Assembly: GCA_947095535.1 (NCBI GenBank)
Contig: OX352772.1
Coordinates: forward strand, 151,600,767 to 151,664,766
Length of the DNA stretch: 64,000 nt
Direction: 5' to 3'
From: Poecilobothrus nobilitatus
Taxonomy: Eukaryota > Arthropoda > Insecta > Diptera > Dolichopodidae
A model generated the notes under the pieces. It saw only the letters and a list, made by a program, of their open reading frames with translations. It was not told where the DNA came from and ran no database searches. The position numbers were made by a program, and so were the translations under genes. Numbering within the stretch: position 1 is the stretch's first letter; every line of letters starts with the position of its first letter. Below are positions 41,210 through 51,230 of this stretch, piece by piece.

Positions 41210-41332
41210 CTATACAATCTGCTTATAATTTTTGTGAGTGGGGTCCCACAATAATGGTTCCTTTTGGACACTTTCAATAAAGAGTTCCACATATTCGTCT
41301 TTCCATTCCAAAATGGTTTTATTTTTATCCAT
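41210..41332 (-). pseudogene. MADF-domain exon fragment, copy B (in frame)
   Basis: From ATG at 41332 the minus strand is open for 40 codons to TAG at 41210. It starts MDKNKTILEWKDEYVE, then LFIESVQKEPLLWDPTHKNY, and ends KQIV. The aromatic/acidic start and the LLWDP-x-HKNY core are diagnostic of the N-terminal third of a MADF domain (Myb/SANT-like, DNA-binding). The rest of the domain is not found downstream on the minus strand; a GTGAAA at 41202-41207 could be a splice donor just after the stop. It is a captured exon, a transposon accessory-gene fragment or a dead host-gene exon. Confidence 0.65.
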
Positions 41333-41680
41333 TAATATATGAAATACCAATTAAATAACAATATGAAATTAAAAATAAACAGTTCAAATATTTTTTCTAA
41401 TTATTTTGGCGTTAGTGTAATACTACGCGAAGACTTAAATAATTTATATATCTGCCTTTGTCATACTTTTCTTAAATTTCGTGCAAATAAAGTTTAAGAT
41501 TAAGCTGGAAAAAAAGTAAGTGTCATAACACCATTACTATTTAAAAATCAAAACTCTTTTTTAAATAATTTTAGCTGAGCGTTTAAATATGGCAAAATTT
41601 TCATTTGACACTAAATTACTTACCAACATACCAAAAATTTTCATCATGAGTCTTCGAGAATTACAAATTTATATAGACGT
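41333..41680. other. Flank between MADF exon and LINE-M, copy B
   Basis: Matches 19553-19898. Upstream (5') side of the MADF exon on the minus strand; no promoter motif is evident. Ends in AGACGT, the LINE-M target duplication. Confidence 0.55.
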
Positions 41681-42822
41681 ATTATTTAATATTATTGTAA
41701 ATTTTACTATTATTTATAATAGTGTGTGTAAATATCAACTTAATTAATCAATAACTTTTATTTGCTATAACGTGCTCTTTTTTCTTTTTTTGTATTGCAA
41801 GGTTTGCTTTGGGTGTGTTTTTCGTTCTAACTAAGTTCAATAAGGTCACTTCACAGTGTATGCTAAAAACTGTTGAACGTTTTATAAATCATTTGCACAT
41901 TCAAGGCAAACATTTAATTTAATTTAATCCACAAGCAAATTGTGTTGTTAAGCTCGCGGTATTCACATCGTACACATATAATTTTTATTGTTTCTTTATC
42001 AAATTAAATTTTAATTTGATATTTCACTTTTTTATCTAATTGTAAATTTTAATTTGTTGATTTTTACTTATATTGTTTTTTAAAATTTTACAAAATTACC
42101 AATTTTAATGTAGATTTCTGCAATATACGTGTTTAACAGACGAATTTCAATGCCGTCACTTGCCATTTAAATTCTAGCAAACCAGCAATTCTTGCCCTAT
42201 GTGAAACTCAAGTTAACGGCCAGAATGATAATTTTAATATTACTGGCTACACACTCGTTTCACATTTCGTGTCTAAAAGAGGTATCGCCATCTATATTAA
42301 AAATGACAAAGTTTGCAACACTCTTAATAAATTCAAATGTTCTAGCCCAACTTTCCACTATGTTTGGGTAAAAATCCTTGTTAGAAAGCAAATCATACAT
42401 TTCTGTTTCTTATACAGATCACCCAACTCAAGTGAAGAGGAAACTCTTGTGGAAATTGAAAATCTCTCAAACAAGATCAATGAAATTTTGGATTCATATC
42501 CAGGAACTGCAATTGTTCTGGCGGGTGATTTCAATATTCATAATAGAGACTGGCTTCACTCTTCTAGTAACACTTCTCTGAGTCAAAACTCAATTGGGAA
42601 ACAAGTTGAACTATTCTCATCTCTTTTCCATCTTTCTCAACTTGTCCAAAATCCCACTAGGATCCCGGATCGTGCTGATCAAGAAAGCTACCTCTTGGAT
42701 CTGTTCCTGACCACACACCCTGAAACATATGTGGTTTCAGTTAGTTGCCCCCTGGGTGGCTCCGACCATTGTAGGCCCAATTACCAATCAAAGGACTCTC
42801 CCCAGGAAATTAGTATGGCGAC
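41681..42822 (+). mobile_element. LINE-M copy B: 5' UTR and endonuclease only
   Basis: The first 1.14 kb of LINE-M after AGACGT, identical in position to copy C. It stops abruptly inside the linker (TTAGTATGGCG), where the sequence jumps to the MITE arm of duplication C. This is a duplication breakpoint, not 3' truncation by retrotransposition, because the retained end is the 5' end. Confidence 0.85.
42107..42770 (+). pseudogene. LINE-M ORF2, endonuclease (copy B, best preserved)
   Basis: The frame is open from about 42170 to the breakpoint. Motifs: NSSKPAILALCETQVNGQND (catalytic Glu), SKRGIAIYIKND, FCFLYRSPNSSEEETL, AIVLAGDFNIHNRDWL (Asp-x-Asn) near 42515, LVQNPTRIPDRADQESYLLD near 42650 and PLGGSDH (catalytic His) near 42755. 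All residues expected of an APE endonuclease are present. It has no polymerase because of the breakpoint. Copies C and D carry extra lesions in this domain. Confidence 0.85.
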
Positions 42823-43452
42823 GTCTGGTTCGCAAGATACGATGGCTTCTTGCATCTTATGAATATGTACTTTAATTTATGGTGTTATGACACTTACTTT
42901 TCTTGCAGCTTAATTTTAAACTTTTTAGAATTGAGTAAAAGAAACAAAAATTCATATGAAAATTCTGTGTAAGCGTGAAAGAGTTAGATATATGAATTGT
43001 ATATTCAATTCGTGTACTTTTTCATAAACTTAAGTTTTTAGAAACTTTATTTGCCCGAAAAAGAATGTTTTCTATATTCTTGTTCGTGTATTTATTTTGG
43101 CATTTCTTACTTTTTTTCACGGTTATTTACTTTGTTTTTGATAATAAATAGTAATAAAAAATAAAACAAGGTAGGACGGACTAAATTTTTGTCAAACAAT
43201 AATTTTTTTTTTCAAAATTAATCTTTAAGTCATAAATTTTGATTGATAAATTATAAATTTGGAAGAAAATGAATGATTACAATTTGAGAATAGTTGTCGC
43301 AAATCATTACCTTTTAATGAATGCATATACTTGCTCAAGACTCAAAACTGAAAAGAAAAAAAAAAAATTAATCCGCAAAGTAGCTTTTGTGGCTTTTGCA
43401 ACAAGTGGCAAAGTGGCAAAGTTTTCAACTATTTTCACCTATACAATCTGCT
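42823..43452. other. Start of duplication C: MITE right arm and AT-rich spacer
   Basis: Begins inside the right arm of the inverted-repeat MITE (TCTGGTTCGCAAGATACGAT) and follows 40597-41209 closely, including the AACAAGGTAGGACGGAC phrase at 43166. No gene. Confidence 0.7.
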
Positions 43453-43575
43453 TCATACAATCTGCTTATAATTTTTGTGACTGGGGTTCCACAATAATGG
43501 TTCCTTTTGGACACTTTCAATAAAGAGTTCCACATATTCGTCTTTCCATTCCAAAATAGTTTTATTTTTATCCAT
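43453..43575 (-). pseudogene. MADF-domain exon fragment, copy C (in frame)
   Basis: Open for 40 codons from ATG 43575 to TGA 43453. The core reads LLWNPSHKNYKQIV; the Asp of WDP has become Asn and Thr has become Ser relative to copy B. A 13-bp direct repeat (AAGCAGATTGTAT) follows and shifts the stop codon from TAG to TGA. Same interpretation as copy B. Confidence 0.6.
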
Positions 43576-43923
43576 TAATATATGAAATACCAATTAAATA
43601 ACAATATGAAATTAAAAATAAACCGTTCAAATATTTTTTCTAATTATTTTGGCGTTAATGTAATACTACGCGAAGACTTAAATAATTTATATATCTGCCT
43701 TTGTCATACTTTTCTTAAATTTCGTGCAAATAAAGTTTAAGATTAAGCTGGAAAAAAAGTAAGTGTCATAACACCATTACTATTTAAAAATCAAACCTCT
43801 TTTTTAAATAATTTTAGCTGAGCGTTTAAATATGGCAAAATTTTCATTTGACACTAAATTACTTACCAACATACCAAAAATTTTCATCATGAGTCTTCGA
43901 GAATTACAAATTTATATAGACGT
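43576..43923. other. Flank between MADF exon and LINE-M, copy C
   Basis: Closely matches 41333-41680. Ends AGACGT at 43918-43923. Confidence 0.6.
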
Positions 43924-44354
43924 ATTATTTAATATTATTGTAAATTTTACTATTATTTATAATAGTGTGTGTAAATATCAACTTAATTAATCAATAACTT
44001 TTATTTGCTATAACGTGCTCTTTTTTCTTTTTTTGTATTGCAAGGTTTGGTTTGGGTGTGTTTTTCGTTCTAACTAAGTTCAATAAGGTCACTTCACAGT
44101 GTATGCTAAAAACTGTTCAACGTTTTATAAATCATTTGCACATTCAAGGCAAACATTTAATTTAATTTAATCCACAAGCAAATTGTGTTGTTAAGCTCGC
44201 GGTATTCATATCGTATACATATAATTTTTATTGTTTCTTTATCAAATTAAATTTTAATTTGATATTTCACTTTTTTATCTAATTGTAAATTTTAATTTGT
44301 TGATTTTACTTATATTGTTTTTTAAAATTTTACAAAATTACCAATTTTAATGTA

Positions 44355-45297
44355 GATTTCTGCAATATACGCGGTTTACAGACGAATTTCAATACCGTCA
44401 CTTGCCATTTAAATTCTAGCAAACCAGCAATTCTTGCCCTATGTGAAACTCAAGTTAACGGCCAGAATGATAATTTTAATATTACTGGCTACACACTCGT
44501 TTCACATTTCGTGTCTAAAAGAGGTATCGCCATCTATATTAAAAATGACAAAGTTTGCAACACTCTTAATAAATTCAAATGTTCTAGCCCAACTTTCCAC
44601 TATGTTTGGGTAAAAATCCTTGTTAGAAAGCAAGTCATACATTTCTGTTTCTTATACAGATCACCCAACTCAAGTGGAAATTGAGGAAACTCTTGTGGAA
44701 ATTGAAAATCTCTCAAACCAGATCAATGAAATTTTGGATTCATATCCAGGAACTGCAATTGTTCTGGCGGGTGATTTCAATATTCATAATAGAGACTGGC
44801 TTCACTTTTCTAGTAACACTTCTCTGAGTCAAAACTCAATTGGGAAACAAGTTGAACTATTCTCATCTCTTTTCCATCTTTCTCAACTTGTCCAAAATCC
44901 CACTAGGATCCCGGATTGTGCTGATCAAGAAAGCTACCTCTTGATCTGTTCCTGACCACACACCCTGAAAAATATGTGGTTTCAGTTGGTTGCCCCCTCG
45001 GTGGCTCCGACCATTGTAGGCTCAATTACCAATCAAAGGACTCCTGCAAGAAAATTAGTATGGCGCTACACCCATGCGAACTGGAATGGTCTTAACAGTT
45101 TTTTCAGATCCTTTGATTGGTTATTGTGCTTCCGCGATAGGAATGTCGACTTTGCTGCAAATGCGATTTGTGAAACAATTTTACTTGGAATGAGGTTATT
45201 TATTCCTCACTCCATGAGAACTATTAAACGGAAATCCAAATCTTGGTTCAATCGCATTTACAGTGAAGCTATTTTTAAAAAGGACTGTAAACTGTAA
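44355..45297 (+). pseudogene. LINE-M ORF2, endonuclease and linker (copy C)
   Basis: Starts near DFCNIRGLQTNFNTV at 44355, the usual NIRGL-type beginning of LINE endonucleases. LALCETQVNGQN follows. An insertion near 44680 (a repeat of GTGGAAATTGAGG) shifts the frame; AIVLAGDFNIHNRDWLHF is then read to a stop at 44953. The linker continues from 44974 with LVWRYTHANWNGLNSFF and SKSWFNRIYSEAIFKKDC, to a stop at 45295. Confidence 0.8.
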
Positions 45298-45347
45298 CAA
45301 AACTGTATCAAAGTAATATTTCGGAGGCTCTCAGGACAAACTATATA

Positions 45348-46936
45348 GTGGTTCGAAACAGATGCAAGACAGTTATCAACAGGCAAAAATCATTATTCAA
45401 CCTAAAGTTGAAATGCAAACTTGTCCACATGCCTAAGAATAACAAATCCTTATGGTCATTTGCAATAATTTTAAAAGAGGACGCTAGCGGGTTTTCTTTT
45501 CCTCCGCTTATTGATATTAATAACATGATTGTGTCAGATTCCAAAGAGAAAGCTAACTTGTTTGGCAAGCAGTTCTCTTTCAACTCGACACTGCCTCAGT
45601 CAACTTTAGAGCCACCAACTGTTCCTGAAGTTAACTACTCCTTCGGTAAAATATAGTTTAGGACAAGAGCAGTGATGGAAATCTTGAAAAATCTTGATGC
45701 AAAAAAAGCAGCCGTTCCAGATGTTATCACTACCATGGTTATTAAAAATACCTATTCAAGTATTTCAAAACGTCTTCCCAACCTTTTTATCTTTCCTTTA
45801 CTTCGGGTATTCACCCTACCCAATGGAAGGTTGCGCATATTTTCCCAATTCCAAAAAAAGGTAATAAAAGCGATCCCTTTAACTACCGTACTATAACCTC
45901 GGTTCTTTACAAAGTAATGGAAAAAATAGTAAACCAGAAGCTTTTGAAATATCTGGATCGTAAAGATTTGCTTCATGATCGACAATACGGGTTCAGAGCC
46001 CGTCGTTCAACCGGTGATTTCATGACTTACCTTTGCAAAAAGTTGAATATCAGCCTTTACCATTCTGATGAATCTGATGTAGTGGCTCTGGATATTTCTA
46101 AAGCGTTCGACCGAGTCCGGCATGATGCTTTATTAACAAAATGCAAAGCATTAGGACTAGGTAGAGTCTTTTTAAAATGGGTTGGAGATTTCCTTTCGAA
46201 TCGCATGATTCGGGTACTTGTCGATGGTTATTCATCTGACAATTTTATAATTAATGCTGGTGTCCCTCAGGGATCGGTTTTGTCCCCCACTCTCTTCTTA
46301 ATATTTATCAATGGCCTACTTTCAACTATCTCCAATCCAATCCATAGCTTCGCAGATGTCAGCACCCTTGTAGCTTCTTATGAATTTCATAGCCGCTGTG
46401 GTATTAATCACCAAATTAATAGAACAGCAAGAAACTTCACTATCAGTGAGCTAAATAATGATTTAGCGAAAATCCAAAAATGGGGTGAAATCAACAGAGT
46501 TGATTTGAACACCAAAAAAACGCAATGCTGTTTAATCTCGGGTAAAGTAGCTACTACTACACCCAACCTGACTTTTCAGGGTGAAGCTTTGCAGCACTCA
46601 ACAGATTTAAACATTCTGGGCATCGAGTTAAATCAGAAATTGACCTGGTCAAATCATATTTTTGGTATAGCTAAAGATGCTGCTATATGTCTAGGTTTCT
46701 TGTACCGCTGTAAAGCTTACTTTTCTCCTTCCGATCTTCTCAACATCTATAAAATGTCCATTAAGCCGAAAATGGAGTATAAAGCACATATTTGGGCTGG
46801 CGCGCCAAACAGCGCTGGGTTATCTCGACAAAGTGCAAAACAGAGCTATTCGCCTTCTTGGAGACCACAGTGTTACCTCAACGCTCACTCCACTTTGCCA
46901 TCGCCGTACTGTTGGGTCATTGACCGTCTTTTATAG
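45348..46936 (+). pseudogene. LINE-M ORF2, reverse transcriptase (copy C; FADV catalytic box)
   Basis: 45348-45656 covers the region before the polymerase. After two shifts, 45917-46936 is open for 339 codons: LLHDRQYGFRARRSTGDFMT, VVALDISKAFDRVRHDALLT (motif A intact), NAGVPQGSVLSPTLFLIFIN (motif B intact), then HSFADVSTLV near 46350, where the second catalytic Asp of FADD is Val. Copy D has the same Val, while the older fragment at 61810 still encodes Asp-Asp. LNILGIELNQKLTWSNHIFG and the thumb follow. The polymerase would be inactive regardless of the frameshifts. Confidence 0.9.
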
Positions 46937-47243
46937 ATACCTTGTTGGGGTGAACACCTGTTCTAAAGAAATAAAACAATTGATGCCTCCACTCAAGGTT
47001 TTCCAACGTGAAAAGAGGAGTGCAACAGATACCCACCCATACACTGTCGAACTGGCAAGATGGGGCAATACAGCATTCGGAAATTCGTTTGTCATGCGCA
47101 CGTCGCGTTTATGGAACCTTATGCCCGCACATGTGTTCCCAAAAGTTGGTAATTCATTTGTGTACGATATATCGAAATTCAAGAAGAACACTAACATCTT
47201 TCTTCAAAATAACTATCCAAATTTTTCCCTTCATCCTCCATAA
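46833..47243 (+). pseudogene. LINE-M ORF2, C-terminal region (copy C)
   Basis: Continues the polymerase C-terminus in another frame: QNRAIRLLGDHSVTSTLTPL, then CHRRTVGSLTVFYRYLVG, VELARWGNTAFGNSFVMRTS and RLWNLMPAHVF. It ends at TAA 47241. The region has the typical LINE C-terminal R-x-WN-x-LP pattern. The overlap with the previous frame marks a one-base shift near 46840. Confidence 0.75.
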
Positions 47244-47470
47244 TCTCAATTTTCCTATATTCAAACACCCAAGTAATCCTACCCCATTCTTTTCCCCAAA
47301 ACCAAGCTGTAATATTATTATGTATTAAAGGACCAATCCTATAGTTTTGTTTTAAAGGGGGTGGTTTTGTTTGGTTAGAGTCCAATACTACTCAGAGGAA
47401 CCTCGTGCAGTTCCTTTGAGTGACTTTTGATGTTTTCCACCGTCCGTCGTAAAAAAAAAAAAAAAAAAAA

Positions 47471-48790
47471 GACGTCATGTGATACATATTTTCATCGCGT
47501 AAGTGATAAGTTTTCAAGAATATGGGTGAATATGTACAAGCGTATAAAAATCAATTAGAAATTTTCCATAGTTTTCAAGATATGGTACATACATAATATG
47601 TATATACTTTTGTATGTATAATAAAATAAAAGCAAATTTTCTAGTAACATTTTTTAGAACCGGGTAATGAAGTTATTTTTTCTTAACAAAAAAAATTAAT
47701 ATTGCGTTTATTAGGTCATACCTTCTAAGCGGTAAATATCGTAAATTAATAAATTATAAATTTTGTTTTAAAATTTTATTAAGGCGGGCAAATGATTTTC
47801 AAGTTATATGTAGTGGTTTTAGTCAATTTGTTGGATTCCATATTTTTGTACTACATGTCTACAAGTTATATTTCCGTATATACGTTTTTTTCTAAACTAA
47901 TTTCTGAAAATTAATTCTGTAATGTAGCAAACAATAACAAACTACCGAACTTTTGTTTTCTTTTTTCAATATTCATCGTAAATTTTTTTTGCGTCGTTAA
48001 TGTTTTACTTGAGTTTAAATGTTAAAGAAAAAAGTGAATTTGGGCCTTGCGGTTAAAAGTATATGTATATGTATGCGTGAATATTTTTTTTAATCTTTCG
48101 AATTTTTATGATTTACAGATTAAAATATTATGCTTAATGCTTGATTACATATCCGTATGATAATGTATACGAGTATACCTATTTACATTTTCAGATACTC
48201 ATCAGCTATCACCAAAATTCTTATATACTTACATCGTATGTCAACAAAAAATCTATTACTCTTATTACCGCAAATATCTACATATGTACAATGTATAATC
48301 CAACAAACAAAAATTTAAAAATGATTGCCGGTTCTTTGTTTGTTGTGTTTCATGAAAAAGAAAAATGTATAAAATTTATTTTTATGTATACATTTAAAAT
48401 GTATACATTTATTTTTGTCTATAGCTATAATTAAAAGGCAACAACAAACACACACAATATTTCAAGACAAATTTCATATTTTTATTTTACTGTGCAATAA
48501 TTCTGTTAAAAAATCTGTAATATCGTAAACAGTTACAAAGCCATGTCAAGGCAAATTTTGTATTTATTCACTATTCTGTAACAATTCTGTTAAAAAATTT
48601 GTAATATCTTTGAATGAAAATTTGATTTTACTAATTTACTTAACTTCTCTACTGTTTTTTGGTATTACTATTTGAGAATCATGTATTGTCACCGGAATCT
48701 AAACTGTGTGCAAAATTTCGAGTCTCTAGCTCAATGGGAAGTGTGTCTAAAATAGCTTGTAAGATGCCACGATTCCTTTAACCACGAGTG
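47471..48790. other. Right flank of LINE-M in duplication C
   Basis: Repeats 19894-21280 of copy A starting GACGTCATGTGATACATA. About 120 bp of copy A (20340-20465) is missing near 47905, and about 75 bp (around 48475-48550) is extra and partly a local duplication of TCTGTTAAAAAATC..GTAATATC. No gene. Confidence 0.65.
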
Positions 48791-49440
48791 AGTTCAATAA
48801 AACCTGTTAATAAGAAATAAAATTAGAGTTCTTTCTCGTAATAAAGAAGAGCAATTAAAAATTCCAGAAACAAAAGGTACTCAAAAATGTGTAAAATTAC
48901 TGCATATTGATGCAGAAGCTCAAACAAACATACCTGAATTTTAAGATGCTGCAATACAATTTGTTCCCGAAGAAGAAGTATACGAAAAAGAAGCTGACGA
49001 AGAATTCGATGACGAAATGGAAGAAGAAATTCTTGCAAAAGCATTGTCAGAAGCTTCAGCTAGAGAACGTCTTAGAAAAAATATCTATTAGAAAATGTAC
49101 AAATTTTTGAAAGTGATGCAGAAGACATAATAAGAGTTCCTTTAGACAGCCCCAGCCCACCAACGAAGAAAAAAAAAATCTATAAATAGCAAAAAGGTAA
49201 GCAATACATAAAGACCTTACATCAATACATCAAGAATTAAAATTTGTGTTAATAATCCAAAAGTGGAAATAAAGTTATTCGGAGAAGTTTTTGCAATAGA
49301 CTTTTTTATTAAGAAATGCTTTTGTCTTGGGAGTTTTGTCATCCGAATTTAGACCTTTTGTCATTGATATAAGTCCTAATTAAAAATTAGGAGTTATGAC
49401 GTTGGGACTAATGTCGTACCTATAATTCTAATGATAGTTA
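48791..49440 (+). pseudogene. Unrecognised acidic-protein remnant, copy C
   Basis: Same module as 21281-21910. Readable pieces: VLPRNKEEQLKIPETKGTQK-like start at 48825 onward, IQFVPEEEVYEKEADEEFDD near 48955, EEEILAKALSEASARERLRK to 49078, and KVEIKLFGE near 49265. Stops and shifts differ in part from copy A, which helps to delimit the original frame. Unknown function. Confidence 0.45.
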
Positions 49441-49564
49441 CCAGTGATTTAATTTAAAAAAGTGACTTAAAGGAACAAAAATAAAAATTATATTATTATT
49501 GTATTAAAATTTAAAAAAAAAAAAGTGCTTAAATCTTGTTTCAAAAAGGAAAAATTTTAAAATC

Positions 49565-49735
49565 ATGGAAAGTGAATTCGTCAAATTTTCCAAGAACAAG
49601 ATTGAATTGAAAAACTACAACTAGTAAGAGCCCAATCCGAAGTACTACCACTACAAATGCTCCAAAATCGAGAAAAAATAAAACAACTACTAGAACAATT
49701 AGAGGTAAAAATGTAACATCATAAAACACAACAAG
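49565..49735 (+). pseudogene. Short coiled-coil-like coding remnant, copy C
   Basis: MESEFVKFSKNKIELKNYN, then after a shift LQLVRAQSEVLPLQMLQNRE and KIKQLLEQLEVKM before a stop. This is more regular than copy A (which has a 3-bp insertion and other changes) and is a strong amphipathic helix. Family unknown. Confidence 0.4.
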
Positions 49736-49768
49736 AACCCATACTCCCTCGGTGTTTACAGCGTATTT

Positions 49769-49800
49769 CATACGCTGTTACCCACTAGGCCACCGAGACC
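49769..49800 (-). repeat. SINE head fragment
   Basis: On the minus strand it reads GGTCTCGGTGGCCTAGTGGG, a tRNA-like 5' end with an A box close to that of the SINE at 28414. Only about 32 bp remains; the B box is absent. Copy A has lost this and the next 130 bp through a deletion between two CAT triplets. Confidence 0.5.
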
Positions 49801-49929
49801 ATTGCAAAATTTAGTTTTCACATAACGGTAAATTTAAATACGAAATTTAAAAGAATTCTATAATTTTGACATTGACTTAGAAAGGTAAAAAAAATTCCTG
49901 TCGATTGACGTTCTCATATATTAATCAGA

Positions 49930-50165
49930 CCATGAGATATACGCATTTAAAAATAGGGCTTTTTCAAAGTTTGAGGGACTGTAGCTCCGTAATGGAGGTG
50001 GCTACATGAAAAGGTTGTTCTACAACATTAATTTTTTCATGAGACCTACCCATGGTTAAATTTTTTTTTTCCTATTTTTAATGATGTAAAAGTTTTGTAA
50101 ACAGACGGACGGACAGAGTGAAACTAATAGGCACATTTTTTCAAAAATTTTGAAATTTTTTCAAA
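49930..50165 (+). mobile_element. Helentron-like 3' end, copy C
   Basis: Paralogue of 22446-22700 with ACAGACGGACGGACAGAGTG at 50101 and GGCACATTTTTTCAAAA at 50131, but the terminal hairpin is disrupted. It precedes the C/D junction at 50254. Confidence 0.55.
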
Positions 50166-50278
50166 TCATTTGAAAAATTTTGTTTTGTTTTTGTTTTTGT
50201 ATTTCAAAACTGGTTGGAAAAGTTGTCTATTAATAATTTTTGTTGTATTTATTTGTCCAAAATCCCACTAGGATCCCG

Positions 50279-50861
50279 TAACCAGATCAATGAAATTTTG
50301 GATTCATATCCAGGAACTGCAATTGTTCTGGCGGGTGATTTCAATATTCATAATAGAGACTGGCTTCACTTTTCTGGTAACACTTCTCTGAGTCAAAACT
50401 CAATTGGGAAACAAGTTGAACTATTCTCATCTCTTTTCCATCTTTCTCAACTTGTCCAAAATCCCACTAGGATCCCGGATTGTGCTGATCAAGAAAGCTA
50501 CCTCTTGATCTGTTCCTGACCACACACCCTGAAAAATATGTGGTTTCAGTTAGTTGCCCCCTCGGTGGCTCCGACCATTGTAGGCTCAATTACCAATCAA
50601 AGGACTCCCCCCAGGAAATTAGTATGGCGATACAGCCATGCGAACTGGGAGGGTCTTAACAGTTTTTTCAGATCCATTGATTGGTCATTGTGCTTCCGCG
50701 ATAGGAATGTCGACTTTGCTGCAAATGCGATTTGTGAAACAATTTTATTTGGAATGAGGTTATTTATTCGTCACTCCATGAGAACTATTAAACGGAAATC
50801 CAAATCTTGGTTCAATCGCATTTACAGTGAAGCTATTTTTAAAAAGGACTGTAAACTGTAA
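50279..50861 (+). pseudogene. LINE-M ORF2, endonuclease C-terminal half and linker (copy D)
   Basis: NQINEILDSYPGTAIVLAG, DFNIHNRDWLHFSGNTSLSQ, then a stop at 50517 caused by the same one-base loss as in copy C (CTCTTGATCTG). The linker is in the next frame: LVWRYSHANWEGLNSFFRS and SWFNRIYSEAIFKKDCKL to 50861. The shared stop again shows that C and D descend from one damaged copy. Confidence 0.8.
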
Positions 50862-51230
50862 CAAAACTGTATCAAAGTAATAGGTCGGAGGCTCTCAGGG
50901 CAAACTATATAGTGGTTCGAAACAGATGCAAGACAGTTATCAACAGGCAAAAATTCTTATTCAACCTAAAGTTGAAACGCAAACTTATCCACATGCCTAA
51001 GAATAGCAAATCCTTTTGGTCATTTACAAAAAGTTTAAAAGAGGACGCTAGCGGGTCTTCTTTTGCTCCGCTTGTTGATATTCATGATTGTGTCAGATTC
51101 CAAAGAGAAAGCTAACTTGTTTGGCAAGCAGTTCTCTTTCAACTCGCCACTGCCTCAGTCAACTTTAAAGCCACCAACTGTTCCTGAAGTTGACTACTCC
51201 TTCGGTAAAATATAGTTTAGGACAAGAGCA

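Larger units (their letters stand above)
43924..47470 (+). mobile_element. LINE-M copy C, full-length insertion
   Basis: A 3.55-kb plus-strand APE-type LINE flanked by AGACGT on the left and GACGT right after its A20 tail (47451-47470). The empty site is intact at 19893 in copy A. It has an AT-rich 5' UTR of about 430 bp, a single visible ORF (endonuclease plus reverse transcriptase) and a short 3' UTR ending CCACCGTCCGTCGT. I see no ORF1 and no RNase H. Clade is not resolved (CR1/Jockey/L2-like). Inactive: several frameshifts and a changed catalytic motif. Confidence 0.9.
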
